Shown here: piece after piece, positions 24,282 to 32,772 of the stretch | Layout of the letters: each line of letters opens with the position of its first letter | Position numbering within the stretch: the first letter of the stretch is position 1 | Source of the DNA: Streptomyces sp. MBT53 | GTDB taxonomy: Bacteria; Actinomycetota; Actinomycetes; Streptomycetales; Streptomycetaceae | DNA: 62,857 nt | Direction of reading: 5' to 3' | NCBI RefSeq assembly: GCF_016654115.1 | Contig: NZ_JAEQAZ010000030.1 | Coordinates: forward strand, 1 to 62,857 | Notes under the pieces: generated by a model | The model's input: only the letters and a program-made list of their open reading frames with translations | What the model was told of the DNA's origin: nothing | Databases searched by the model: none | Program-made: the position numbers and the translations under genes

Positions 24282-24343
24282 GGTGCGTATTCTCCCGCCG
24301 CCCGGCCGAAAACGCACCCTGGGGTACGCCTACCCTTGGCCGC

Positions 24344-25030
24344 ATGCCCACGTTGATCCTTGTCCGGCACGGACGTTCGACCGCCAACACCGGGGGAGTG
24401 CTCGCCGGCTGGACGCCCGGTGTCGCCCTCGACGAGCGGGGCAACGCCCAGGCCGCCGCACTCCCGGGACGGCTCGCCGCGCTGCCGATCGCCGAGGTGG
24501 TCGCCAGCCCGCTGCAGCGCTGCCAGGAGACCCTCCAGCCCCTCCTGGACGCCCGCCCCGACCTGCGGCTGCACACCGAGGAGCGGATCGGGGAGTGCCA
24601 CTACGGCGACTGGTCCGGGCGCAAGCTCGCCGAGCTGTCGGGCGAGCCCCTGATGGAGGTCGTACAGGCGCATCCCTCGGCAGCCGCGTTCCCCGGCGGC
24701 GAGTCGATGCGGGCGATGCAGACCCGCGCGGCCGAGGCCGTACGCGAGTGGAACGCGCGCGTGGAGCGCGATCACGGCGCCGACGCCGTCTACCTGATGT
24801 GCTCGCACGGCGACATCATCAAGTCCCTCGTCGCGGACGCACTCGGACTTCATCTCGACCTCTTCCAGCGGATCTCCGTGGAACCGTGTTCCATCACCGC
24901 GATCCGTTACACCCGTCTCAGGCCCTTTCTCGTACGGCTCGGGGACACCGGCGATCTCGCCTCCCTGGCGCCGCGCGAGGAGCCCCCGGGCGACGAGGCC
25001 ACGGTCGGGGGCGGCGCGGGCGCACCGTGA
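24344..25030 (+). CDS. Histidine phosphatase family protein (MSMEG_4193 type)
   Basis: This 228-residue phosphoglycerate-mutase-like phosphatase has the nucleophile in LVRHGRSTAN (His9). The second catalytic His is in CSHGDIIK near residue 152, with LQRCQETLQPLL and ECHYGDWSG between them. It is the first gene of a set shared by many actinobacteria: phosphatase, DUF3090, kinase-like protein and mshC. The substrate is unknown; a link to mycothiol or inositol chemistry is inferred from that company. There is no ribosome binding site; TACCCT seven bases before ATG 24344 suggests a leaderless transcript. Confidence 0.88.
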   Translation: MPTLILVRHGRSTANTGGVLAGWTPGVALDERGNAQAAALPGRLAALPIAEVVASPLQRCQETLQPLLDARPDLRLHTEERIGECHYGDWSGRKLAELSGEPLMEVVQAHPSAAAFPGGESMRAMQTRAAEAVREWNARVERDHGADAVYLMCSHGDIIKSLVADALGLHLDLFQRISVEPCSITAIRYTRLRPFLVRLGDTGDLASLAPREEPPGDEATVGGGAGAP

Positions 25031-25105
25031 TCGTCGGCCGCAGTAGGGTGAAGCGGTCGCAGTAGCGCCGCACTTGTCAGCAGTCGATTCCAATGGAGAC
25101 AGGAC

Positions 25106-25696
25106 GTGTCCCGTCAGGTGTTCCTCTACGACCCGCCGGACCGCTTCGTAGCCGGTACGGTCGGTCTGCCCGGGCGCCGTACGTTCTTCCTCCAGGCCGC
25201 CGCCGGTCCTCGGGTGACCAGCGTGGCCCTGGAGAAGACGCAGGTCGCCGCGCTCGCCGAGCGCATGGACGAGCTTCTGGACGAGGTCGTACGGCGCAGC
25301 GGCGGCAGCGCGGCCGTCCCGGCCGTCACCCCCACCGAGATCTCCGACACCCGCCCGCTGGAGACCCCCGTCGAGGAGGAGTTCCGCGTCGGGACCATGG
25401 CGCTCGCCTGGGACGGCGAGGAACAGCGCATGATCGTCGAGGCGCAGGCCCTCGTGGAGCTCGACGCGGAGTCCGAGGAGGACCTCGCCGAGGCCGAGGA
25501 GCGACTGCTCCAGGACGAGGAGAACGGACCCCCGATGCTGCGGGTCCGCCTCACCGGCGCCCAGGCCCGCGCCTTCGCCAAGCGGGCCCTCGACGTCGTC
25601 AACGCCGGCCGTCCGCCCTGCCCGTTGTGCAGCCTCCCGCTCGACCCGGAAGGACACGTATGTCCGCGCCAGAACGGATACCGCCGCGGAGCGTGA
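25106..25696 (+). CDS. DUF3090 family protein with C-terminal zinc ribbon
   Basis: This is a 196-residue protein. Residues 1-140 follow the DUF3090 pattern (QVFLYDPPDRFVAGTVGLPG, GRRTFFLQA). The C-terminal [16 protein letters not shown] is a four-cysteine zinc ribbon. Function unknown; it is found almost only in actinobacteria in this gene order. The start is GTG 25106 with GGAGACAGG upstream. It overlaps the next gene by 37 bases, which points to coupled translation and perhaps a stable complex. Confidence 0.9.
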   Translation: MSRQVFLYDPPDRFVAGTVGLPGRRTFFLQAAAGPRVTSVALEKTQVAALAERMDELLDEVVRRSGGSAAVPAVTPTEISDTRPLETPVEEEFRVGTMALAWDGEEQRMIVEAQALVELDAESEEDLAEAEERLLQDEENGPPMLRVRLTGAQARAFAKRALDVVNAGRPPCPLCSLPLDPEGHVCPRQNGYRRGA

Positions 25697-26478
25697 CCAC
25701 GGCCGAGCTGCTCGCCAAGGGTGAGCTGAAGGTACGCGGACGCATCCGCGAGGCGTCGAACGCGGTGCTGTTCTGCTCCGTGACGTACGAGGGCCGTGAG
25801 GCGTCCTGCGTCTACAAACCGGTCGCCGGGGAGCGCCCCCTGTGGGACTTCCCGGACGGCAACCTGGCCCGGCGCGAGGTCGCCGCCTACGAGGTCTCCG
25901 AGGCGACCGGCTGGGGGCTCGTGCCGACCACCGTGCTGCGCGACGGGCCGTACGGCGAGGGCATGTGCCAGCTGTGGATCGAGGCGGCGGCCGAGTCGGA
26001 GTTGCTGGCCCTGGTCGACGCCGAGGAGCCCGAGGCGGGCTGGAAGGCCATCGGGTTCGCCGAGGTCGGCGAGGGGAAGACCGCCCTCCTGGTGCACGCC
26101 GACGACGAGCGGCTGCGCCGGCTCGCCGTCCTCGACGCCGTCATCAACAACGCCGACCGCAAGGGCGGCCATCTGCTGCCCGCCGACGAGGGCCGCCTCT
26201 ACGGCATCGACCACGGAGTCACCTTCAACGCCGAGAACAAGCTGCGCACCCTCCTGTGGGGCTGGGCGGGCGAGTCCCTCACCCCGGAGTCGATCGAGGT
26301 CCTCCAGGGGCTCAGAGAGGCGCTCAGGGACGGTGGCGGCCTGGCCGGGAAGCTCGCCGAGCTGATCACCGCCGTCGAACTCGACGCCACGCGCGCGCGG
26401 GTCGACGCGCTGCTCGCGGCCGGAAAGCATCCCGAGCCGAGCGGGGAGTGGCCGGCCATTCCGTGGCCGCCGGTGTAG
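25660..26478 (+). CDS. Phosphatidylinositol-kinase-like / SCO1-type conserved protein (TIGR03843)
   Basis: This is a 272-residue protein with a protein/lipid-kinase-like core. The conserved segments are [21 protein letters not shown] near residue 48, [11 protein letters not shown] near 165 (catalytic loop-like) and GIDHGVTFN near 185 (metal-binding). It ends in [13 protein letters not shown] 25660 has AAGGA seven bases upstream and lies inside the DUF3090 gene. The family is always near mshC in actinobacteria, as I remember it. Whether it phosphorylates a lipid, inositol or protein is not known. Confidence 0.87.
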   Translation: MSAPERIPPRSVTTAELLAKGELKVRGRIREASNAVLFCSVTYEGREASCVYKPVAGERPLWDFPDGNLARREVAAYEVSEATGWGLVPTTVLRDGPYGEGMCQLWIEAAAESELLALVDAEEPEAGWKAIGFAEVGEGKTALLVHADDERLRRLAVLDAVINNADRKGGHLLPADEGRLYGIDHGVTFNAENKLRTLLWGWAGESLTPESIEVLQGLREALRDGGGLAGKLAELITAVELDATRARVDALLAAGKHPEPSGEWPAIPWPPV

Positions 26479-26572
26479 GAGCACGGCGATCACGGGCGCG
26501 CAAGAGGGCCTGATCGGCCGTCCGCCCTGGTCCGGTTCGTATGCGAAACACCTGTCCGGTTACGCTCATGAC

Positions 26573-27802
26573 ATGTATGCCTGGCCCGCTTCTGAGGTCC
26601 CCGCCCTGCCCGGCAAGGGCCGCGACCTCCGGATCCACGACACCGCGACCGGCGGTCTGGTCACCCCTGACACCGGTCCCGTCGCCCGTCTCTACGTATG
26701 CGGCATCACGCCGTACGACGCCACCCACATGGGGCACGCGGCGACCTACAACGCGTTCGACCTCGTGCAGCGCGTGTGGCTCGACACCAAGCGCCAGGTC
26801 CACTACGTCCAGAACGTGACCGACGTCGACGACCCGCTCCTGGAGCGCGCGGTGCGCGACGGCGTCGACTGGGTCGCCCTCGCCGAGAAGGAGACGGCGC
26901 TCTTCCGCGAGGACATGACCGCCCTGCGCATGCTGCCCCCGCAGCACTACATCGGCGCGGTCGAGGCGATACCCGGCATCGTGCCGCTCGTCGAGCGCCT
27001 CAGGGAGGCCGGTGCCGCCTACGAACTCGAGGGCGACATCTACTTCTCGGTCGGTTCCGACCCGAACTTCGGCAAGGTGTCGAACCTCGACGCCGCCGCG
27101 ATGCGCCTGCTGTCCGCCGAGCGCGGCGGCGACCCGGACCGCCCGGGCAAGAAGAACCCGCTCGACCCGATCCTGTGGCTCGCCGCCCGCGAGGGCGAAC
27201 CCAGCTGGGACGGCGGCTCGTTGGGCGCCGGCCGCCCCGGCTGGCACATCGAGTGCGTGGCCATCGCCCTGGACCACCTCGGCATGGGCTTCGACGTCCA
27301 GGGCGGCGGCTCCGACCTCGCCTTCCCGCACCACGAGATGGGCGCCTCGCACGCCCAGGTGCTGACCGGCGAGTTCCCCATGGCGAAGGCGTACGTCCAC
27401 GCCGGCATGGTCGCCCTGGACGGCGAGAAGATGTCGAAGTCCAAGGGCAACCTGGTCTTCGTCTCGGCGCTGCGCCGCGAGGGCGTCGACCCGGCCGCGA
27501 TCCGGCTGGCGCTGCTCGCCCACCACTACCGCGCCGACTGGGAGTGGACCGACGGGGTGCTCGCGGACGCGGTCGCCCGGCTCGGCCGCTGGCGTGCCGC
27601 CGTCTCCCGGCCCGACGGCCCCTCCGCCCTGAAGCTCGTCGAGGAGATGCGCGAAGCCCTCGCGAACGACCTCGACGCCCCCGCCGCGCTCGCCGCGGTC
27701 GACCGCTGGGCCGCCGTTCAGCGCGACCGGGGCGGCAGCGACGAGGGCGCCCCCGGCGTCGTGTCCCGCGCGGTGGACGCCCTGTTGGGCGTGGCCCTCT
27801 AG
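26573..27802 (+). CDS. mshC: Cysteine:GlcN-Ins ligase (mycothiol biosynthesis)
   Basis: MshC (409 residues) joins cysteine to glucosaminyl-inositol in an ATP-dependent step of mycothiol synthesis. It is related to cysteinyl-tRNA synthetase. It shows the HIGH-like THMGHAATY near residue 51 after the zinc Cys in [10 protein letters not shown], then [11 protein letters not shown] with another zinc Cys near 225, [11 protein letters not shown] near 250 and KMSKSKGN near 287. It lacks the anticodon-binding domain of CysRS, which fixes the call. ATG 26573 is six bases after a -10-like TACGCT, so it may be leaderless. A strong bidirectional terminator follows. Confidence 0.96.
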   Translation: MYAWPASEVPALPGKGRDLRIHDTATGGLVTPDTGPVARLYVCGITPYDATHMGHAATYNAFDLVQRVWLDTKRQVHYVQNVTDVDDPLLERAVRDGVDWVALAEKETALFREDMTALRMLPPQHYIGAVEAIPGIVPLVERLREAGAAYELEGDIYFSVGSDPNFGKVSNLDAAAMRLLSAERGGDPDRPGKKNPLDPILWLAAREGEPSWDGGSLGAGRPGWHIECVAIALDHLGMGFDVQGGGSDLAFPHHEMGASHAQVLTGEFPMAKAYVHAGMVALDGEKMSKSKGNLVFVSALRREGVDPAAIRLALLAHHYRADWEWTDGVLADAVARLGRWRAAVSRPDGPSALKLVEEMREALANDLDAPAALAAVDRWAAVQRDRGGSDEGAPGVVSRAVDALLGVAL

Positions 27803-27815
27803 CAACGGCGGACAG

Positions 27816-27857
27816 AACAGGGGCGGTTCCTCCCGGATGGGAGGAACCGCCCCTGTT
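27816..27857. terminator. Strong bidirectional terminator between mshC and PAC2 gene
   Basis: A perfect 19-bp stem (AACAGGGGCGGTTCCTCCC and its complement) with a four-base GGAT loop lies 13 bp behind mshC and 24 bp from the stop of the convergent PAC2 gene. Its AA/TT flanks give short U runs in both directions. Confidence 0.92.
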
Positions 27858-27880
27858 TCACGCCCTGTTGACCTGCAGAA

Positions 27881-28903
27881 TCACTCCTCGGAGGAGTCCT
27901 CGTCGTCGGCCTCGGGTCCGGTGTCGGGCCCGGTCCCGGGCTCCGTCTCCGGCTTCGCGGGCCTCGTCGGCTTCGGACGGCCGGCACTGGGGTTGTCCCG
28001 CAGATACGACGCGCTGTCGCTGCCGTCCGCCGTGGCATGCCCGCCCGGCGGCGGACTGCCCCCGCCGTCCCTGCGCCGCAGATAGCGCTCGAACTCGCGG
28101 GCGATCGCCTCGCCCGACGCCTCCGGCAGCTCCGCGGTGTCGCGGGCCTCCTCCAGCGTCTGGACGTACTCGGCGACCTCGCTGTCCTCGGCGGCCAGTT
28201 GGTCCACGCCGACCTGCCAGGCGCGCGCGTCCTCGGGCAGTTCGCCCAGCGGGATGCGCACGTCGATCAGGTCTTCCAGGCGGTTCAGCAGCGCCAGGGT
28301 GGCCTTCGGGTTGGGCGGCTGCGACACGTAGTGCGGCACCGCCGCCCACAGCGACACGGCCGGGACGCCCGCGTGCGTGCACGCCTCCTGGAGGATGCCG
28401 ACGATCCCGGTGGGACCCTCGTACTTGGTCTCCTCCAGGTCCATGCGCTGCGCCAGGTCCGCGTCGGACGTGGTCCCGCTGATCGGCACCGGACGGGTGT
28501 GCGGGGTGTCACCGAGCAGCGCGCCCAGGATCACCACCAGCTCCACGCCCAGCTCGTGCGCGAAGCCCAGCAGCTCGTTGCAGAACGAGCGCCAGCGCAT
28601 CGACGGTTCGATGCCTCGGACGAGTACGAGATCACGCGGCTTCTCACCGCCGACCCGGACCACCGAGAGGCGGGTCGTGGGCCAAGTGATCTTTCGCACA
28701 CCGGAATCCATCCACACCGTGGGCCGGTTCACCTGGAAGTCGTAGTAGTCCTCGGCGTCCAGGGCCGCGAACACCTCGCCCTTCCACTCCCTGTCCAGAT
28801 GCGCGACCGCGGTGGAGGCGGCGTCGCCGGCGTCGTTCCAGCCCTCGAACGCGGCCACCATCACTGGGTCGATCAGCTCGGGAACCCCCTCCAGCTCGAT
28901 CAC
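27881..28903 (-). CDS. PAC2 family protein
   Basis: This 340-residue protein carries a PAC2 (proteasome assembly chaperone 2-like) domain over residues about 1-270. LIDPVMVAAFEGWNDAGDAA is near the start, DYYDFQVNRP near 50, VLVRGIEPSMRWRSF near 83 and VPHYVSQPPNPKATLALL near 190. The last 70 residues are low-complexity Pro/Glu/Asp. The GTG start at 28903 is set by AAGGAGG. In actinobacteria such proteins are linked to the proteasome by homology, but the role in Streptomyces is unclear. It converges on mshC. Confidence 0.9.
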   Translation of the reverse strand: MIELEGVPELIDPVMVAAFEGWNDAGDAASTAVAHLDREWKGEVFAALDAEDYYDFQVNRPTVWMDSGVRKITWPTTRLSVVRVGGEKPRDLVLVRGIEPSMRWRSFCNELLGFAHELGVELVVILGALLGDTPHTRPVPISGTTSDADLAQRMDLEETKYEGPTGIVGILQEACTHAGVPAVSLWAAVPHYVSQPPNPKATLALLNRLEDLIDVRIPLGELPEDARAWQVGVDQLAAEDSEVAEYVQTLEEARDTAELPEASGEAIAREFERYLRRRDGGGSPPPGGHATADGSDSASYLRDNPSAGRPKPTRPAKPETEPGTGPDTGPEADDEDSSEE

Positions 28904-29101
28904 CCAGCGCCTCCTTCCGATCTGCCCTCGCGTACGCCCCAACCTTACGGCGTCCGACGGGGGCGCCCGCAGCCCCCTTGCACGGGGGAGTGACCCCATG
29001 CCTGCCCCGTCCGAGCCGGTCGAACACACAAGATCGCCACCCGGTGCGGACCTGGACCGGCCGGTCACTCCTCCGATGGATCAGCGGACCCACTCACTCG
29101 T

Positions 29102-29773
29102 TCACAGAGTCGAACGCAGCCACTGCTCCACGCTCGCGATGTGCACGGTCGCCCACGAGCGTGCCGCCTCCGCGTCCCGGTCGCGCAGCGCGCCCAGGAT
29201 CGCCCGGTGCTCGTGCAGGGTCCGGCTGACCGCGTCCTCCTGGGTCAGCCCGCGCCAGATCCTGGCCCGCGTGGTGGGGCCCGACAGACCGTCGAGCAGC
29301 GAGCAGAGCACCGAGTTGCCGGAACTCTGCACGATGCCCCGGTGGAACTCCAGGTCACAGGCGACCAGTTCCTCCACCGAGGGAGCACCGCCCAGCGCGT
29401 CCAACTGAAGGGTGAGCGCGTCGAGTTGCTGCTCGCTGATCCGCAGCGCCGCCATCCCGGTGGCGGCGGGTTCCAGAATCCGCCGTACGGCCAGGAATTC
29501 GAGGACCGTGTCGTCGCGGTGGAAGTCCACGACGAAACTCAGCGCCTCCAGCAGGAGTTGAGGATCCAGACTCGTGACGTACGTGCCGTCGCCCTGCCGC
29601 ACATCCAGGATGCGGATCAGCGACAGCGCGCGCACGGCCTCCCGCAGGGAGTTGCGGGACAGGCCGAGTTCGGCGGCGAGTTCGCTCTCCTTGGGCAGCC
29701 GATCGCCGGGACGCAGCGCGCCGGAGACGATCATTCCCTTGATTTTCTCGATCGCCTCATCGGTCACTGCCAT
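29102..29773 (-). CDS. FadR-type GntR-family regulator
   Basis: This is a 223-residue regulator. Residues 5-70 are a GntR winged helix-turn-helix (LPKESELAAELGLSRNSLREA). Residues about 90-215 are an FCD domain with metal ligands around ACDLEFHRGIVQSSGNSV and HEHRAI. It lies directly downstream of the amidohydrolase gene on the same strand. It is the obvious candidate to control the methionine-salvage/nucleoside locus, but it could control only itself. A palindrome, ACATCCGATGT, lies 23 bp upstream of its start. Confidence 0.88.
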   Translation of the reverse strand: MAVTDEAIEKIKGMIVSGALRPGDRLPKESELAAELGLSRNSLREAVRALSLIRILDVRQGDGTYVTSLDPQLLLEALSFVVDFHRDDTVLEFLAVRRILEPAATGMAALRISEQQLDALTLQLDALGGAPSVEELVACDLEFHRGIVQSSGNSVLCSLLDGLSGPTTRARIWRGLTQEDAVSRTLHEHRAILGALRDRDAEAARSWATVHIASVEQWLRSTL

Positions 29774-29858
29774 GACCGACCTCCCTGTTGCTCAGACATC
29801 CGATGTATCAGGCACATTATGGGGGTTCAGTGGGCTGAACGGGAGGGAAATCCACAGC
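29774..29858 (-). promoter_or_regulatory. Regulator promoter region with two inverted repeats
   Basis: ACATCCGATGT at 29796-29806 is a perfect palindrome of the type bound by FadR-family proteins. It differs in only the centre base from the palindrome upstream of gntK. A -10-like CATAAT on the minus strand lies just upstream of it, at about 29814-29819. A second inverted repeat, GTTCAG-TGGG-CTGAAC at 29825-29840, lies 19 bp behind the amidohydrolase stop and could be an operator or a weak terminator. Confidence 0.55.
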
Positions 29859-31154
29859 TCAGGCAAGTGATTCGAGCTCCGCGATCACGGCTTCCTCGTC
29901 CAGCGTGGCCAGTGTCCGGTTCCGCATCAGCACCCGGCCGTCCACCACCGTGTCCCGCACGTCCGCCGAGTGCGCCGCGTACGCGAGCGTCGACCAGGGG
30001 TCGTGCAGCGGCCGCAGATGCGGACCGCCCAGGTCGAGCACGATCAGATCGGCCCGCTTGCCGACCTCCAGGGACCCCAGGTGCTCCCCCAGCCCCAGCG
30101 CCCGCGCGCCCTCGATCGTCGCCATCCGCACGGCCTGCTCGGCCCCGACCGCCGTCGGATCACCGCCCGCCTTGTGCACCAACGCCGCCTGTCGTACGGC
30201 GCCCAGCAGGTCCAGCGTGTTGGAGCTGACGGCCCCGTCCGTGCCGAGCCCGACGGTGACCCCCGCGCTGAGCAGCCGCGGCACCGGCGCGATCCCGCAG
30301 CCCAACTTCAGGTTCGACACCGGACAGTGGGCCACCGACGTGCCCGTGCGGGCCAGCGCCGCGATCTCCGGGCCGGTCAGGTCCACGGCGTGCGCGAGCA
30401 GCAGATCGGGACCGAGCAGCCCGAGCGAGTCGAGCAACTCCACAGGCCGCTTGCCGTACTTGACCTCGACGGTCGCGACCTCGGTCGGGTTCTCCGCCGC
30501 GTGGATGTGCAGCAGCGCCCCGAACTCCCGTGCCAGGGCGGCGATGTCGACCAGCTGGTCGGGGGAGAGGGTGTAGGTCGAGTGCGCGAACAGGATCGGC
30601 CGCCGACCGGGGCGTGCCGCACCCCGCGCCGCCAAGTCCCTTCGCGCCCAGTCGAGTCGGTCCTCGTACGGCATACCGTCCGGCGGCTCCGGTACGTCCA
30701 TGAAGGTCGGCCCCGAGTGCAGCCGCCAGCCGGCCTCACGGGCCGCCTGCTCGGCCGCCTCGTGGAACCAGTACATGTCGAGCGCCGAGGTCACCCCGGC
30801 GCGCACGCTCTCGGCCACCGCGAGCCGCACCGCCGCCGCCACGTTCTTCGGCGCCAGCAGCTCGGCCTCCCACTTCAACACCCGCTCCAGGAAGCCCTGG
30901 AGAGTGACGTCGTCGGCGCGACCGCGCAGCAGCGTCATCGCGAGGTGGGTGTGCGTGTTGATGAGTCCGGGCAGGACGAGACAGCCCGAGGCGTCGATCG
31001 ACTCCGCAGCAGTGAAGCGTGCTTTCAGCTCCTCGGCGGGTCCTACGGCGACGATCTCGCCCTCGTGGACGGCAACTGCCCCGTCCTGTACGACAGTTCC
31101 GGCCTCGTCGACGGTCAGGACATCCCCGCCGTGCACCAACAGGTCGATGCTCAC
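29859..31154 (-). CDS. Amidohydrolase of the TrzA/MtaD type (likely nucleoside or methylthioadenosine deaminase)
   Basis: This 431-residue metal-dependent deaminase of the amidohydrolase superfamily carries the metal site NTHTHLAM near residue 65. HIHAAENPTEV near 210 supplies a metal His and the catalytic Glu region, LLAHAVDLT a further metal ligand near 245, and GLGTDGAVSSN the catalytic Asp near 295. These fit deaminases of the MTA/SAH and chlorohydrolase branch. It overlaps the phosphorylase gene by GTGA and is the last gene of the operon. Together they could turn methylthioadenosine into methylthioinosine and then methylthioribose 1-phosphate, the MtnA substrate. 8-oxoguanine or guanine-type deaminase is the main alternative. 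Confidence 0.82.
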   Translation of the reverse strand: MSIDLLVHGGDVLTVDEAGTVVQDGAVAVHEGEIVAVGPAEELKARFTAAESIDASGCLVLPGLINTHTHLAMTLLRGRADDVTLQGFLERVLKWEAELLAPKNVAAAVRLAVAESVRAGVTSALDMYWFHEAAEQAAREAGWRLHSGPTFMDVPEPPDGMPYEDRLDWARRDLAARGAARPGRRPILFAHSTYTLSPDQLVDIAALAREFGALLHIHAAENPTEVATVEVKYGKRPVELLDSLGLLGPDLLLAHAVDLTGPEIAALARTGTSVAHCPVSNLKLGCGIAPVPRLLSAGVTVGLGTDGAVSSNTLDLLGAVRQAALVHKAGGDPTAVGAEQAVRMATIEGARALGLGEHLGSLEVGKRADLIVLDLGGPHLRPLHDPWSTLAYAAHSADVRDTVVDGRVLMRNRTLATLDEEAVIAELESLA

Positions 31155-31903
31155 GCCTCGTTCCCTTCCGCCAGCAGTCGCAGCGCCTCCAGCGAGACCA
31201 CCGCACCGCGTTCGACACCGGCCGCGACGACGTCCCGGTGCGGGTCGTACCCACCGGTGGCGTCCGCGTCGACGAGCTCATCGGCGTTGGCACCGTCGAT
31301 GACCAGGACCCCGCCCGCGACCAGACCCCGCAGCGAGGCGGTGACCAGCAGCGCCGACAGTTCCATCTCGATCGCCGCGAGCCCCGCGCCGTCGTAGGAG
31401 AAGAGAGGAATGAGACCGGGCTGGAAGGCCGCTCGGGTCCACACGATCCCCCGGTGGTGCGGGGCGCCGGTCTCGCGGGCCGCGCGCTGGAGGGCGAGGA
31501 CCGCCTCGGGGGCGGCGACCGCCGGGTACTCCGGCGGGAGCATCTGCTGCGTGACACCGTCGTCGCGTACGGCCGCCTCCGCGATGACGAGGTCGCCGTC
31601 GCCGATACCGGGTTTCATCGCGCCGGCCGTGCCGAAGCGCAGGAAGGTGCGGACCCCCGCGTCCGCCAGCTCCTGGAACAGCAGGATCGCGCCGGGACCG
31701 CCCACCCCGTGCGAGGCGACGGTGACCGGCAGGCCCTTCCAACTCCCGCTGAACACACGGTATTCGCGGTGGTACGACACCTCCTCGGCGCCGTCGAGCA
31801 GCGCGGCCACGGCGGCGGCACGCGCCGGGTCGCCGACGACCACCGCGTGCGCCGGGAGTCCGGTGCGCGGAATGCGGGTGATGGGCAGTAGATCCTGCGT
31901 CAT
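31151..31903 (-). CDS. Nucleoside phosphorylase (Udp/NP-I family)
   Basis: This 250-residue phosphorylase cleaves a nucleoside with phosphate to a base and a sugar 1-phosphate. VVVGDPARAAAVAALL near residue 20 holds the phosphate loop. SHGVGGPGAILLFQEL near 64, LRFGTAGAMKPGIGDGDL near 88 and IEMELSALL near 180 (ribose-binding Glu) follow the uridine phosphorylase pattern. Sequence alone does not show the base preference; the operon with a deaminase and a purine-type nucleoside transporter favours inosine or methylthioinosine. It overlaps the permease before it and the amidohydrolase after it by four bases each. Confidence 0.85.
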   Translation of the reverse strand: MTQDLLPITRIPRTGLPAHAVVVGDPARAAAVAALLDGAEEVSYHREYRVFSGSWKGLPVTVASHGVGGPGAILLFQELADAGVRTFLRFGTAGAMKPGIGDGDLVIAEAAVRDDGVTQQMLPPEYPAVAAPEAVLALQRAARETGAPHHRGIVWTRAAFQPGLIPLFSYDGAGLAAIEMELSALLVTASLRGLVAGGVLVIDGANADELVDADATGGYDPHRDVVAAGVERGAVVSLEALRLLAEGNEA

Positions 31904-32772
31904 GTAGTGGCTCCGGAAGGGGAGTTGGCGGTACGGCGACGGCGACGGGCCGTCGAGAGGAAGAGGGCGACGAGCGTCACGACGTAGGGCGCGGCATCGG
32001 TGGCTTGCTGCGGCAGGCCGACGCCCTGGAGTCGGAAGCCGGCGGCCTCGGCGAGACCGAAGAGCAGCGCCGCGAGCAGTACGCCGACGGGTGCCGCGCG
32101 GCCGAGCATCACCGCGACGACGGCGATCCAGCCCCGGCCGGCCGTCATGTTCTCGGAGAACAACGTGACGTTGCCGAGCGCGAGTTGGGCCCCCGCGAGC
32201 CCGCACAGCACACCGGAGATCAGCACCGCCGCGTACTTGTACTTCGCCGGGCTCACCCCCAGCGTGGCCGCCGCGTCCGGTGCCTCGCCGACCCCGCGCA
32301 GCCGCAGTCCCCACACATGGCGGGACAGCATCACCGCGGCCACCGCGACCGCGACGAACGCCAGATACGCGAGCGGGGTGAAGCCACCGACCACCGGCAG
32401 CCCGGCGAGTGACGGATCGTCGAAAGTGCCCTGCACACCGAAGACCGTACGCAACAGGAAGCTGGTCAGGCCAACTGCCAGGAGATTCATGGCGATTCCG
32501 AGCACGACCGCGTCCCCGCGCAGAGTCACCGCGCCGACGGCGAGGATGAGGGAGTACGCGGCTGCCGCGAGGGCGGCGGCGAGGACGCCGAGCCAGGCAC
32601 TGCCCGTGAACCAACTCGTGGCCACCGACGTGAAGCAGCCCATCAGCATCATGCCTTCGAGGCCGATGTTGAAGACCCCCGCCCGCTCGCACAGGGCACC
32701 GCCGAGCGCGGCCAGCAGGATCGGGGTCAGCGCGCGCAGCGCCGACATCAGGAGATCGGAGTCGAAGAACAT
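31900..32772 (-). CDS. Nucleoside ABC transporter permease (YufQ-like)
   Basis: This is a 290-residue membrane protein with about eight hydrophobic segments. ALCERAGVFNIGLEGMMLMG near residue 26 is the signature of BMP-linked nucleoside permeases, and the end is basic (TARRRRRTANSP). ATG 32772 overlaps the stop of the previous permease gene (TGATG); a GTG three bases upstream is an equal choice. It forms the membrane channel with the preceding permease. Confidence 0.9.
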   Translation of the reverse strand: MFFDSDLLMSALRALTPILLAALGGALCERAGVFNIGLEGMMLMGCFTSVATSWFTGSAWLGVLAAALAAAAYSLILAVGAVTLRGDAVVLGIAMNLLAVGLTSFLLRTVFGVQGTFDDPSLAGLPVVGGFTPLAYLAFVAVAVAAVMLSRHVWGLRLRGVGEAPDAAATLGVSPAKYKYAAVLISGVLCGLAGAQLALGNVTLFSENMTAGRGWIAVVAVMLGRAAPVGVLLAALLFGLAEAAGFRLQGVGLPQQATDAAPYVVTLVALFLSTARRRRRTANSPSGATT

